64,000 nt of DNA from Kofleriaceae bacterium (GCA_018057825.1 JAGPCY010000006.1:1-64000), one strand, 5' to 3'. Positions 8,296-18,173 are shown, counted from the stretch's first letter. Program-made: numbers and translations. The notes: generated from the sequence alone by a model not told the origin.

Positions 8296-10149
8296 TCATG
8301 CGGGGACCTCGGGGTCCTTGTTGCCGGCGAGGAGCTTCTGCACGAAGGCGCGCAGGCTCGCGGCGCCGGGGGAGTTGAGGCGCAAGGCGGTGGCGGCGAG
8401 CATGCGGTCGTGGGTCGTCTTGCGGAAGGCCACGGTGTCACCGAAGAAGTGCTCGAAGGTGGCCTCGAGGACGCGGGCGCCGTGGACCTTCTTGCGCCAC
8501 TGCTTCGGGTCGTCGGGTCGCTTGCCGGTCAGGAAGCGCTTGGGATCGTCGAGGCCGTCCCAGAAGGCCTCGAGGTCCGGAGGGCTCACCTTCACCCGGA
8601 CCTTCTCGGCCCTCGCGACCTGGTGCAGGGCGTCGACGACGACCTCGGCGTCGAGGAACAGGTTCTCGAGCATGTGCTCGTCGTAGAGGGCGAGCTTGGG
8701 GCGTGGCTCCTTCGTGGGAACGTTGCCTTCGATCGCGCGCCGGAGATCCTCGAGTTGGGTCTCCTTGCGCCGCTCGCGGTCGAAGACGAAGGCGATGGCG
8801 GGTGGGATGAGGGCCGAGGAGGTGCTCAGCGTGGTGTAGATCTTGGTGATCAGGGCGGGCCGCTTGCCGCCCGGGTCGGGTTTGGCGTCGTGGCCCTCGA
8901 AGTCGCCGGTATGGAGGATGGGGCGCACCGCGATGCCACGCGGCGCGCGCAGATCGCGGAGGACAAGCTCAAGCACGTCGGCGTCAGAGGGGCCTTCGGT
9001 CCAGATGATCCGATCGGCGCCGAAGACGTCGGAGAGGGAGGAGCCGACCTCGCGCAGGAGTCGTCGCGCGTCGGCGGCGGGACCTGAGCCGCAGTTGACG
9101 ACAGTCGCGTGCTCGTCGCCGGGCTTGCGTTCGCAGAGTGAGAACGAGGCGTCGGGGAAGCTCTCGAGGCCAACGAAGGAGTGGGTCGCGAAGATGTACT
9201 GGTGTTGCTTGTGCTCGGCAAGGACCGCCAGCAGCTCGCGCACCGCGCGGGGATGGAGGTAGGTCGTCGGCTCATCGATCAAGATGATGCGCCGCGCGTG
9301 CGGGTCGGATATGACAGCGAATAGAATGGCGAGCGCGTTCGCGGTGCCGTAGCCGACCTCAGATAGGTTGAATCCGAGGGAATGCCGGTCGTCCGAGCCG
9401 AACCAGAGTTGGAGGGAGGTGTGGCCGTCACGCGATGGCACTGACTCTAGCCGCCTGATCTCGGGGAGTACTCGCTGGACGGTGTCCAGAAAGGCAAGCT
9501 TCCGCTGCGAGCTCAGGCCGTTGAAGAGGGTGATGAGTTCATCGCCACGTGAGTCAAGCTGAGCCGCCGAACGCACGAGCTTCTCATGTGCGCGAGACCG
9601 GTCGGCGTCGAAGCAAAAGAATCGGACGAGTGTCGCGAAAGGGGCGAGATGGCTGATTTGACGATGACGGACGTCGTCGTAGCCGACGCACTCGAGGACA
9701 TCGCCCTCCAGTCTATACACCCCGACGCGTGATGTCGGCGTTGAAGTAGAGATCGTGTCACTATTCCGTTCTCGCCAGGGTGGCGATGTTCGAATGCGCA
9801 CTTGTCCTTCATCGATGGCGTCAAGGGGCTTCGCCCAGTCTACCCCTGCTGGCAACGGAACCAGAACTGTGCCCTGGGATCTGGCGAGCTCCATGAGGTC
9901 TTCACGCTCCACCTCGAATTCCCACTCGATGATGCGCGGTAGTGTCTCGCGCTCGTGTTTCGTGAGTTTGGCCACGGCCAGGGTGCGCGGAGGGCCAGGT
10001 TCAGATCTGGAGTCTGTCGTGATGGCCTTGAGGAGGCTGGTCTTGCCGCTGTTGTTCTTGCCGGCGATGACGGCGGCGTTGCGGCCGAGCTCGACGGTGG
10101 CGTCCGTGAAGAGCCCGATGTTCTGGAGCTTGAAGGAGCGCAGGCGCAT
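8296..10149 (-). CDS. OLD-family ATP-dependent nuclease-like protein (AAA ATPase + TOPRIM)
   Basis: 617 aa. The ATG overlaps the methyltransferase stop (ATGA), implying translational coupling. The P-loop GKNNSGKTS lies near residues 30-38, in the SMC/RecF-like context usual for OLD proteins (RLRSFKLQNIG at the start). The Walker B region is IILIDEPTTYLHP, followed by ATHS. A TOPRIM-like second half carries TEGPSDADVLE and FVFDRERR, the acidic metal-binding elements. OLD proteins are DNA nucleases in several phage-defence systems, for example as GajA relatives. The role here is inferred from these motifs and from the operon. No UvrD-like GajB partner is seen, so it is not a standard Gabija pair. 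Confidence 0.85.
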   Translation of the reverse strand: MRLRSFKLQNIGLFTDATVELGRNAAVIAGKNNSGKTSLLKAITTDSRSEPGPPRTLAVAKLTKHERETLPRIIEWEFEVEREDLMELARSQGTVLVPLPAGVDWAKPLDAIDEGQVRIRTSPPWRERNSDTISTSTPTSRVGVYRLEGDVLECVGYDDVRHRQISHLAPFATLVRFFCFDADRSRAHEKLVRSAAQLDSRGDELITLFNGLSSQRKLAFLDTVQRVLPEIRRLESVPSRDGHTSLQLWFGSDDRHSLGFNLSEVGYGTANALAILFAVISDPHARRIILIDEPTTYLHPRAVRELLAVLAEHKQHQYIFATHSFVGLESFPDASFSLCERKPGDEHATVVNCGSGPAADARRLLREVGSSLSDVFGADRIIWTEGPSDADVLELVLRDLRAPRGIAVRPILHTGDFEGHDAKPDPGGKRPALITKIYTTLSTSSALIPPAIAFVFDRERRKETQLEDLRRAIEGNVPTKEPRPKLALYDEHMLENLFLDAEVVVDALHQVARAEKVRVKVSPPDLEAFWDGLDDPKRFLTGKRPDDPKQWRKKVHGARVLEATFEHFFGDTVAFRKTTHDRMLAATALRLNSPGAASLRAFVQKLLAGNKDPEVPA

Positions 10150-13100
10150 CAGGACTCGTCGTCGGTGAGGAGGGAGGGTTGGGACGGGGAGGCTTTGGGC
10201 TTCTTGGGTTTGGCGGCGCGGGGCTTGGGGGTGGGGGACGCGGAGGGGGCGGTGGCCTCGGCGGCGGCGCGCTCGGCGTTCAGGGCGAAGAGCCGATCGA
10301 TGACGGTGTCCTCGAAGAGGGCGAGGGCGGCCTGGCCGGCGCGATCGGTGGGGCGCGGCGGGAGGTAGGGCGGGACGGGGATGTCGGACCAGCCGTAGGC
10401 GGCGAGGACGGCGCGGTCGAGCTCTTCGTGAAGGTGGCGGAGGTGCTCGATGTAGGCGACGCGGGTGGTGGGCTCGCGCAGCTCGGGATCGGCGGCGAGC
10501 GCGGGGATGGCCTCGGTCAGCCCGGCGGGCACGGCCCACGGAGCCTGGGTGCGATCGGGATCGGTGGGGCGCTCGGCCGAGGACGGCGCGAGGTCCCCGG
10601 CGAAGTCCGGGTCCTTGAGCTGGTTGTACGTGGTCGTGAGTCCCTGCCAGGTCACGGCCATGTAGTACGCGCGGCGATCGCTGGTACATCGGCCAAGAGA
10701 GGCGAGCATCGCGTTCCTATCGGCCCCAGGGAACGGAAACGTCTCCAAGCAGTCTGCCGGCCGATAGCCGGATCGATCTTCCAGTGTCGATGAAAGCAGG
10801 GCAGCCCAGACGAGATGCACACGAGACTGTAGAAGGGTGAAGCACGAGTCGTCGCTCAATGGGAAAATTGTGACGTTGTGTGACCAAGTGCGGTCTGCGG
10901 GTTGCCAGGCGAACGCTCGATGCTTGGCGACGGACGATGTCGCTAGGCAGCGTGGGAGTCCATGGAGAGCTGCTACGAGTGCCGGGACGGTTTCGCCGAA
11001 GCGCCACCAGTAGCGTCGACGGCCTTCGCGGGGGTTCCGGTCTCGTTCTGGCTTCACTCGCTCTCGAGCGATTGTGAGCAATTGTGGCCACCTGCTGGCT
11101 TCGTCAAGTGACATGTCTCCGAAGTTGATGACGCTACGCTCCGAATCATGGAGCGGATGGGCGTTGACGTCCTCGCCTCCGATATAGGTCCTTAGAAGAA
11201 TGGAGTGTTCCGGGTCGCGCTCGATGAGGCTGCGACATTCCTTGGGGTCAAGAAGAAACCCGGTGCCGACGAGGTTGCTGCCTACGAAGCTCTTCCCCGC
11301 GTTCTCCGCCAAGGCGACCGGATCTGGCCGCTCGGCTCCCGCTCGCAGCCGCGAGTTGATCCCCGCCACACGCAATCCGTCGAGCCTCCGCTCGAGACCC
11401 TTCGCGGCGCGGCCGGTCGCGAGGTGGACGACCGACACGGTGACCGCGGCCTCGCCGGGCCAAGGCAAGGTCTTGGTGGCGTCGTAGATCACGCCGCCAT
11501 CGGCGACCAAGGCCTGGAGCCCCGTCGCGCGCGTGTCTCCTTGCGCGATCGTGTTGGTCGCGATCAGGCCCATGGTGCCGTGATCGCCGATGAGGTGCGC
11601 GCAGCGCCGGAAGAAGTGCGCGGAGTAGTCGGCGTTGCCGTGGGCGCCCTCGTGGAGCACCTTCAGCCACGCCAAGAGCGCCTCGCCGCCCTCCATGGAC
11701 AGGAGCGTGTTCTTGCCGGCGAAGGGCGGATTCCCCACGAACCCGTCGATCCACGCAGCGCCGCCGCGCTTGCCGCCGTCGAGGGGATCCGGTCGCTCGA
11801 TCCAGAAGACCTCGGGCAGCTCGATCATCCAGTGGAAGGCCGGGATGCGCTTCCGGAACTCGGCGGCCAGCTCGAGGAGCTCGGCGCTGGGCGGGCCCCC
11901 CGACGCGAGCCAGGTCGCGACGAGATCGCGCCGCCGCACGCGCTCGGCCTCGCGCTCCTTGTCCTTGGTGCTCGAGAAGAACGCGCCGAGGACCAGATCG
12001 CCGATCAGGCGCAAACGGCCGACGGCGTCCTCGGCGTCGCCCAGGAGGCGGCGCTTCTCGGCCTGGGCCTCGGGGGAGTCGTCGTTGGCGAGGGCGACGA
12101 TGCGCTCGCGGGCGTCGACGGCCTCTTGCAGGACCTCGCGGAGCTCGCGCGCGATCAGATCGAGCTGGTGGCCCGGCTTGGCGGCGTCCCAGTGAAACGC
12201 GGTGAGCTGCGCCAGGTCGAGACCGACCAGCGAGTCGCCGCACTTGAGGGCGTGATCGACGAAGGAGAAGGGCTTGTCCTTGGCCAGGGTGACGAGCCAG
12301 AGCGACAGCTTGGCCAGGGTGACGGCCTGGGGGTTGCGATCGACGCCGTAGATACAGCGCTGGGCGACCAGGCGGCGGGCCTGGGCGACGGCGTCCTCGA
12401 CGCCGTGGGCGGGGCCGTGGGAAGGCAGGAGATCGCGGGCGCGGCCCTCGCGGCGCCACGCGGCGACGACGTGATCGGCGAGCTGGCGCACGGCCTCGAC
12501 GAGGAACGCTCCGGAGCCCATGGCGGGATCGCACAGCTTGAGGCTCAGGAGATCCTCGGACGACGGGCCCTCGGCGACCGGCCCGCCCTTGCCGGCGGCG
12601 CGGCGAGGCAGCGCGGCCAGGAGCGGCGCCAGGGTCTTCTCGACGATGGGCGCGGTCAGGCTGCGCGGCGTGTAGTGCGAGCCGGAGCGACGGCGCTCGG
12701 CGCCGGGCTGGATCACGAAGCGGCCGGCGGCGGTGCGGCTGCCGGCGACGGCGGCGCCGCTGTCGAGGAGCGCGTCGAGGATGGCGTCGGCCTTCTTGGC
12801 GCCGGCGATGGCCTTGGCGACCTTCTCGGCCTCGGCCTTGGCCAGGCCGGCCTCGTCTTGCAGCCAGCGCGCGCGGGCGCCGGGCGGCTCGTTGGCCAGA
12901 TCCTCGCCGGTGATCCAGGCCCGGGTCTTCTTCAGGCACACCGCCGCGGTCGACAGCTCGATCACGCGGTAGCCCATCAGGTTCTCGTAGACCGAGCCGA
13001 GCTGCTCGACGTCGAGGGCCTTGTAGGACAACCGCTCGTCGCCCAGGAGCAAGAGGCCGCGCAACACGCGATACACGACCTCGTCGTCGATGGCCGGGAC

Positions 13101-14327
13101 GTCGAGGCGGCGGCGGCCGGCGGGATCGCCGGGGCCGGGGGCGGCGGGTTCGCGGTTGCCCTCGAGGAAGCGATAGACGTGGGGCGAGAACAGCTCGCCG
13201 TGGCGCGGCGGCATGCGCAGCGAGCCGTGGGATACGCCGAAGTAGATCGCGCGGAAGAGCGCCAGCAGCCGACCGTAGGCGCCGTAGCGCCGGGCCATGG
13301 CGTCGGGGTACGCGCCGGCGTCGGCGGCCAGCTCCTCGTACAGCGCCAGGACCGACAGGTGCTCGGCGTAGAGATCGTCGTCGACCGGCAGGAGATCGTT
13401 GTCCTCGGCGTACAGCACGAAGACCAGGCGGAGGAGAAAGGTCAGGAGCCCAGCGTAGACGTGATCGGGGCCGAGATCGGGATCGCGGTAGGCGGCGGCG
13501 AGGGCGCCGTCGGTGGCGCCGCCGTGGGCGGACTCGAAGCCCGCGAGGAGGACGTGGAGGGCCTCGAGGACCTGATCGGCGAGGGCCCGGGTGACGCGGC
13601 CCTGGGCCTCGCGCGAGGCGGCGAGGAGCGCGGGGAGCTGATGCTCGGGCGCGACGCTCCACCAGCGCGTGCGGTGGAGCAGCATGACGAAGGCGTCGAG
13701 GATGGGCCGGCCGTCGGCGCGGGCCATGGCGCCGATCGGGAAGGTGAGGGCGCCGGTCGAGGCGCCGTGGGGCGCGTACAGCAGGCGGACGTGGGTGCCG
13801 TTGGACAGGAGGCCGATCGCGACCCCGACGTGGCGCAGCAGGCGATCGAACTTGGCCGACGGCGGGTAGTCCCAGCCGCCGGTGACGGTCTCGCGAACGT
13901 CGAGGGGTAGGCCGGGCGGCAGCTCCCACAAGAGCGCGACCGGCTCGGCGGCGTCATCGCGCGCCAGGGCGGCGGTGGGCGCCAGGAGCTGACCGGTGTC
14001 GGGGATGGCGAGGCGGAAGCGATCGGGCAGGGCGGCGGCGGGGCGCCAGCGCGACGGCCCGAGCTCGAGGAGGTCGGCGAGGAAGGCCGAGAGATCGGCG
14101 ATGCGCGCGGTGGCGGGATCCGCGGTGGTCAGGTGAGCGAGGAGGCGATCGCGCAGCGTGCGATCGGTGGGGCGCGCGACCTGGGCGTCCTGGAGGGCGG
14201 GCTTGGACACCACCAGGCCGTCGATGGGCTGGACCATGCCCAGCCACTCGTCGTGAAAGCGCTCCATGGGATCGCGCGACGACCCGCGACCGCGGCCGGC
14301 GCCGGGGGCCTTGCGGCGCGCGGTCAC
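10149..14327 (-). CDS. Eco57I-class adenine-specific DNA methyltransferase, DrmMI-like
   Basis: 1392 aa. The GTG at 14327 overlaps the helicase stop in a GTGA junction, which decides the start; an ATG 20 codons later (MERFHDEWL) is an alternative. SAM motif I DPAMGSGAFL is near residue 598, preceded by the SHYTPRSL segment typical of large type IIG/type I-like N6-adenine methylases. Catalytic motif IV NPPF is near 864. The long N- and C-terminal parts probably serve target recognition. Size, motif order and pairing with a SNF2 helicase resemble DrmMI of class 1 DISARM, which marks host DNA. A lone IIG restriction enzyme is less likely because no PD-(D/E)xK core was noticed at the N-terminus. 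Confidence 0.85.
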   Translation of the reverse strand: MTARRKAPGAGRGRGSSRDPMERFHDEWLGMVQPIDGLVVSKPALQDAQVARPTDRTLRDRLLAHLTTADPATARIADLSAFLADLLELGPSRWRPAAALPDRFRLAIPDTGQLLAPTAALARDDAAEPVALLWELPPGLPLDVRETVTGGWDYPPSAKFDRLLRHVGVAIGLLSNGTHVRLLYAPHGASTGALTFPIGAMARADGRPILDAFVMLLHRTRWWSVAPEHQLPALLAASREAQGRVTRALADQVLEALHVLLAGFESAHGGATDGALAAAYRDPDLGPDHVYAGLLTFLLRLVFVLYAEDNDLLPVDDDLYAEHLSVLALYEELAADAGAYPDAMARRYGAYGRLLALFRAIYFGVSHGSLRMPPRHGELFSPHVYRFLEGNREPAAPGPGDPAGRRRLDVPAIDDEVVYRVLRGLLLLGDERLSYKALDVEQLGSVYENLMGYRVIELSTAAVCLKKTRAWITGEDLANEPPGARARWLQDEAGLAKAEAEKVAKAIAGAKKADAILDALLDSGAAVAGSRTAAGRFVIQPGAERRRSGSHYTPRSLTAPIVEKTLAPLLAALPRRAAGKGGPVAEGPSSEDLLSLKLCDPAMGSGAFLVEAVRQLADHVVAAWRREGRARDLLPSHGPAHGVEDAVAQARRLVAQRCIYGVDRNPQAVTLAKLSLWLVTLAKDKPFSFVDHALKCGDSLVGLDLAQLTAFHWDAAKPGHQLDLIARELREVLQEAVDARERIVALANDDSPEAQAEKRRLLGDAEDAVGRLRLIGDLVLGAFFSSTKDKEREAERVRRRDLVATWLASGGPPSAELLELAAEFRKRIPAFHWMIELPEVFWIERPDPLDGGKRGGAAWIDGFVGNPPFAGKNTLLSMEGGEALLAWLKVLHEGAHGNADYSAHFFRRCAHLIGDHGTMGLIATNTIAQGDTRATGLQALVADGGVIYDATKTLPWPGEAAVTVSVVHLATGRAAKGLERRLDGLRVAGINSRLRAGAERPDPVALAENAGKSFVGSNLVGTGFLLDPKECRSLIERDPEHSILLRTYIGGEDVNAHPLHDSERSVINFGDMSLDEASRWPQLLTIARERVKPERDRNPREGRRRYWWRFGETVPALVAALHGLPRCLATSSVAKHRAFAWQPADRTWSHNVTIFPLSDDSCFTLLQSRVHLVWAALLSSTLEDRSGYRPADCLETFPFPGADRNAMLASLGRCTSDRRAYYMAVTWQGLTTTYNQLKDPDFAGDLAPSSAERPTDPDRTQAPWAVPAGLTEAIPALAADPELREPTTRVAYIEHLRHLHEELDRAVLAAYGWSDIPVPPYLPPRPTDRAGQAALALFEDTVIDRLFALNAERAAAEATAPSASPTPKPRAAKPKKPKASPSQPSLLTDDES

Positions 14328-17300
14328 GACCGGGCCTCGCGATCGGGCTTGCCGGGCTTGCCGGGCCACAGGTAGACGAGGCCGATGGGGGTGACGCGGG
14401 TGAGGGCGACGTCGTAGAGCGCGGCGATCCGCTCGGGCTCGGTGGCGCGCTCGGCGGAGATCGCGGCGAGGCGGTCGGTCATGGCCTGGGTGTCGGCGAG
14501 CCAGGCGGCGCGCTCGCGAGGATCGGTGAGCTCGATGGGGAGCTGGGCGCGGCCGGCCAGCTCGTGCTGGATGCTCTTCTCTTGCGCCGACAAGAGCTCG
14601 CGCATGGCGTCGGCCTCGGTGCGGGCGCGGGTCGCCAGCATCTTGCGCGCGCGATCGGCCTCGGCGTCGGCCTCGTGCTCGAGGGCCGGCCACAGCGCGG
14701 CGAAGTCGGCGGCGGCGCCGTGGGCCAGGGCCTTGGCGATCGACTGCGGCGGGGCCTTGGCGGCGGCGTGGAGGTGGGCGTCGAGCTCGGCGCGCAGCGG
14801 CTGGGTATCGGCGTCGTCGAGGGGGCGCAGGGCGGGGCCGCGGCGAGCTTCGTCCCACCACGCGGCGACGTCGATGATCGCGTCGTGGAGACGGGCGGCG
14901 CCGGGGCCGAACAACGACAGGCGGGCCAGAGCCAGGGCGACCGGCTTGGCGACGTCGGCGACCAGGGCGGTGACCCGGGTCAGGTCGCGCGCGGAGAAGC
15001 CCTGGGCCAGGAGCCGCGACAAGATGCGCTGGGTCACCGGGTGCGAGAGGTGGAGGTGGGCGACGTCCTCGGTGAGCTGGGCCGGCGGCTCGAACACCAC
15101 CGGCAGCGGCGGACGACGGCGCCAGTCCCACAGATCTTCATCGTGCTCGCGCGGTGGTCGCACGGTGTCGAGGGTGCGCTGCCAGGTGGCGGGCAGCGCG
15201 GGGAGCGAGAAGGTGCCGGGGGCGCCGTCGGCCTCGGCCAGGGGCTCGGCGCCGTCGAGATCGACGGCCAGCTCGAGGCCAACGGTCAAGGTCTCGCGCA
15301 GGAGCGCCGGCGAGAAGTCGAGGGCGCGCCGCGACACCTCGAGGATGCGGGCGTTGTCCTTGAGATCGCGTTCGATGCGGGCGCGATCGCGCTGGGTCTC
15401 GAGCTCGGCGGTGACGACCTGGACCCGGACCGCCTCGGGGGCGACGCCGTCGAGGGCGGCCAGCGTGGTGGCGTCGATGCCGCGGGCCAGGGCGCGGTCG
15501 AGGTCGGCCTGGACCACGGTGGCCAGGGAGCCGAGCTCGCGCTGGATGGTGGCGACCTTCTTGACCAGGGCGTCGAGGACGACGTCCTCGGCGCGGTGGC
15601 GATAGACGAAGTAGTGGCAGCGCACGACCGGCGCCGGCTGCAGCGCGCGATCGATGCGGCCGTTGCGCTGCTCCATGCGCGCGGGGTTCCACGGCACGTC
15701 GAAGTGGAACAGATCGGCGCAGTAGCCCTGGAGGTTCAGGCCCTCGCGGGCGGCGTCGGTGGCGATCAAGATGCGGACCGGGTGCTCGTCGGGAGGACCG
15801 TTCCAGGCGCGCTGCACGACGGCGCGCTGGTCGTCGGACATGCCGCCGTGGAAGGTGGCGATGCGGGCGTCGCGCTCGTCGGGATCGTCGGCCAGGCCGA
15901 GGGCGGCGGCGAGCTGCTCGACGAGGTAGGTCTTGGTGTCGCCGTACTCGGTGAAGATGATGACGCGGCGGTGGTTCCAGGTCGGGGCGGCGGAGGTGGC
16001 GCGGCCGGCCCGGCCGGGGGGGGCGGTGAAGAGGTTGGCGCGCAGCCAGGCGACCAGGGCCTCGACCTTGGCGCACGGCAGCTCGCGGCGCTGGAGCGCG
16101 AGCCGGCGCAGGCGGGTGAGCAGGTCGGCGGCGGTGGCGTCGGGCGCGGGCAGGGCGGCGGCGCGGGCGGCGTCGGCGGTGGCCTCGGCGGCGTCGCGCA
16201 GCTCGTCGTCGAGATCGTCGTCGTCGTCGTCGCTGGGCTCGGGGGGGGGCGGGGCGCCGGTGGCGGCGGTGCCGGGGGCGTGCTTGTCGAGGGTGCGGCA
16301 GAACGCCGGGACCGACGACAGGAGTCGCTTCTGCAGGTTGATGAAGGCCAGGCGATCGCGGCCGCGGCTGGGCGCGACCCGCGCGGTGTACTCGGCGAGC
16401 AGGCGGGCTAGCTCGAGCTCGGGGGCGTCGGGGGTGGTCAGCTCGAGGGCCAGGACCTCGCGCTCGGGGAAGCGATGGGCGACGTCGTGGCCGCGCAGAT
16501 CGGCCTTGAGGCGCCGGACCATGACCGTCTCGAGGGCGCGGGCCGAGGGCGGCACGCCGCGGGTGAAGCGCTGGCGATCGAGGAGCGCCAGGAGCGTCGA
16601 GAAGCTGTTGGAGTGACCGTTGTGCGGCGTGGCCGACAGGAACAGGCGGTGATCGAACAGCGGCGCCAGCTCGGCGACGACGCGCGTGGTGTCGGAGAAG
16701 ACCGCGTAGCGGCTGCTCGAGGCCGGGGCGGCGGTGTGGGCCTCGTCGAGGATGAGCAAGGTGCGGCGGCGACCCTCGCGCAGCATCTGGTGCAGCGGCT
16801 CCTTGTACTCGGGGCGGCGCAGGGTCTGGTACGAGATGACGAAGCGGGCGTGGGTGACCCACGGGTTCACGCCGAAGCCGCGGTCCTGGCGGCGGCGCTG
16901 CACGAACGCGCGGTTGTACAGCTCGAAGGCCTGGCCGAAGCGGGTCGACATCTCGCGTTGCCACTGCGGGCACACCGAGGCGGGCGCGACGATCAGCACG
17001 GTGTCGATCTGGTTGCGGAGCAAGAGCTCCTGCATGACCAGGCCGGCCTCGATGGTCTTGCCCAGGCCGACGTCGTCGGCGATGAAGAGGTTGGCGCGCG
17101 GCAGCTCGAGGGCCCGCTTGAGGGGCGTGAGCTGGTGGTTCATGAGGTGGACGCCGGCGCGAAACGGCGCCTGGAACAGCCGGGCGTCGGTGGCCGTGAC
17201 CATGTTCCAGCGGAGCGCGTTGTAGTAGGCCGAGAACGTGCGCGGCGGATCGAGCTGGCCGGCGTCGCCGAGGCCGTGGTCGCGCTCGGACAGCACGCGG

Positions 17301-17800
17301 GCGCCGAGCTCGAGCTCCCACAGGACCTCGGTGCGTCGGCCTTGATGATCGTCGTCGAGGCACAAGAGCGCCACCCGGGTGGCGTCGGTCGGCGCGATCG
17401 GCGGGTGGACGGCGTCGACCAGCCAGGTGCGTCGACGCAACACCACGACGTCGCCGGGGGCGGGGGTGTCGCGCGGGCCGACCGCGGTCGGCGGTGGCGG
17501 GGTGACGTCGATCGTCGGCGGCAGGCCGGCGGCGGTCAGGAGGTGACGCGCGAGCTCGGCGCGCGCGCGGCTGTCGGCGGGCAGGCCGTGGTCCTTGCAC
17601 GCGGCGCGCAGCTCGTCGCGGTAGAGGTGGCCGAGGAGGCCGGGCAGCGCGAGGGGCGCGGCCTCGAGGAGGCGCGCGATCTGCGCGTCCTTGCGGGCCG
17701 AGGTCGGCAGGGTGACGCCGAGCCCGCGGGCGAGCTCGAGGAGACGAGCCTGGGTGAGGCCGATCAAGACCGACCCGGCGGTAGGTGACGACGCGCCCAT
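14324..17800 (-). CDS. SNF2-family helicase, DrmD-like
   Basis: First gene of the defence operon, 1158 aa. After an N-terminal ~110 aa of SAP-like short helices come SF2 motifs: ADDVGLGKTIEAG (P-loop, near 242), VIVAPASV, LILDEAHTA (DEAH, near 351), FLSATPHNGHS, VIIFTEYGDTKTYL, and the C-terminal ATDAAREGLNLQG and QRNGRIDR near 684-710. This is the RapA/DrmD type of SNF2 ATPase rather than a type I HsdR, since no nuclease domain is evident. The ATG at 17800 has only a weak ribosome site. DrmD is the helicase of class 1 DISARM, but DrmA, DrmB and DrmC are absent from this window. It probably translocates on DNA for the complex; that is inference. Confidence 0.88.
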   Translation of the reverse strand: MGASSPTAGSVLIGLTQARLLELARGLGVTLPTSARKDAQIARLLEAAPLALPGLLGHLYRDELRAACKDHGLPADSRARAELARHLLTAAGLPPTIDVTPPPPTAVGPRDTPAPGDVVVLRRRTWLVDAVHPPIAPTDATRVALLCLDDDHQGRRTEVLWELELGARVLSERDHGLGDAGQLDPPRTFSAYYNALRWNMVTATDARLFQAPFRAGVHLMNHQLTPLKRALELPRANLFIADDVGLGKTIEAGLVMQELLLRNQIDTVLIVAPASVCPQWQREMSTRFGQAFELYNRAFVQRRRQDRGFGVNPWVTHARFVISYQTLRRPEYKEPLHQMLREGRRRTLLILDEAHTAAPASSSRYAVFSDTTRVVAELAPLFDHRLFLSATPHNGHSNSFSTLLALLDRQRFTRGVPPSARALETVMVRRLKADLRGHDVAHRFPEREVLALELTTPDAPELELARLLAEYTARVAPSRGRDRLAFINLQKRLLSSVPAFCRTLDKHAPGTAATGAPPPPEPSDDDDDDLDDELRDAAEATADAARAAALPAPDATAADLLTRLRRLALQRRELPCAKVEALVAWLRANLFTAPPGRAGRATSAAPTWNHRRVIIFTEYGDTKTYLVEQLAAALGLADDPDERDARIATFHGGMSDDQRAVVQRAWNGPPDEHPVRILIATDAAREGLNLQGYCADLFHFDVPWNPARMEQRNGRIDRALQPAPVVRCHYFVYRHRAEDVVLDALVKKVATIQRELGSLATVVQADLDRALARGIDATTLAALDGVAPEAVRVQVVTAELETQRDRARIERDLKDNARILEVSRRALDFSPALLRETLTVGLELAVDLDGAEPLAEADGAPGTFSLPALPATWQRTLDTVRPPREHDEDLWDWRRRPPLPVVFEPPAQLTEDVAHLHLSHPVTQRILSRLLAQGFSARDLTRVTALVADVAKPVALALARLSLFGPGAARLHDAIIDVAAWWDEARRGPALRPLDDADTQPLRAELDAHLHAAAKAPPQSIAKALAHGAAADFAALWPALEHEADAEADRARKMLATRARTEADAMRELLSAQEKSIQHELAGRAQLPIELTDPRERAAWLADTQAMTDRLAAISAERATEPERIAALYDVALTRVTPIGLVYLWPGKPGKPDREARS

Positions 17801-17898
17801 GACCAGAGGCGTGTATACGACGAGTCGGCGGGGGGCGGGCGCGGGCGGGGGCGGCGGTCGGCGGGCGGCGGCGGGGGGATCGCGACGGGCGGTGGTGG

Positions 17899-17922
17899 GC
17901 GATCACCGCGCGCGGGTGAGCG
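17899..17922. repeat. dispersed intergenic motif, copy 2
   Basis: Matches 214-237 at 23 of 24 positions. It lies upstream of the defence operon and directly beside the hexamer array. The two copies both precede accessory cargo but in opposite orientation to the downstream genes, which argues against a simple promoter element. Confidence 0.4.
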
Positions 17923-17927
17923 AGGAC

Positions 17928-18083
17928 GAGACCGAGGGCGAGACCGGGACCGAGACCGAGGCCGAGACGGAGGCCGAGACCGAGACCGAGACGGAGGCCG
18001 AGACGGAGACCGAGACCGAGGCCGAGACCGAGGCCGAGACCGAGACCGAGGCCGAGACCGAGGCCGAGACCGAGGCCGAGACC
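17928..18083. repeat. hexamer tandem array A (GAGRCS)26
   Basis: Exactly 26 units of a 6-bp repeat, mostly GAGACC and GAGGCC with some GAGACG. It fills much of the 373-nt gap between the helicase start and the Gly-rich gene; no gene is seen in the rest of the gap. It would lie in the 5' region of the defence operon transcript or just upstream of it. The same family occurs at 52568-52746 and 55040-55255. Confidence 0.9.
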
Positions 18084-18173
18084 GGCTGGCGAGCCGACCT
18101 CGAGTCTGCGCAGTGGCTCGATCGCGGGCGGCCGCTCGCGGGTGTCCGCTTGCCCTACCGTGGTTGCGCCCGG

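Noticed and set aside
8296-10149. Gabija (GajA) call for the OLD protein
   Set aside because: The ATPase-TOPRIM layout fits, but there is no UvrD-like GajB next to it and the operon context is different.
11205-13910. 901-codon plus-strand open frame within the methylase gene
   Set aside because: The opposite strand holds DPAMGSGAFL and NPPF in one continuous frame; the plus product is Gly/Ala/Glu/Arg-rich filler.
4657-17800. Complete class 1 DISARM
   Set aside because: DrmD-like and DrmMI-like genes are present, but no DrmA helicase, DrmB (DUF1998) or DrmC (PLD) motifs were found on either side.
17928-18083. CRISPR array
   Set aside because: The unit is 6 bp with no spacers; it is a simple tandem repeat.
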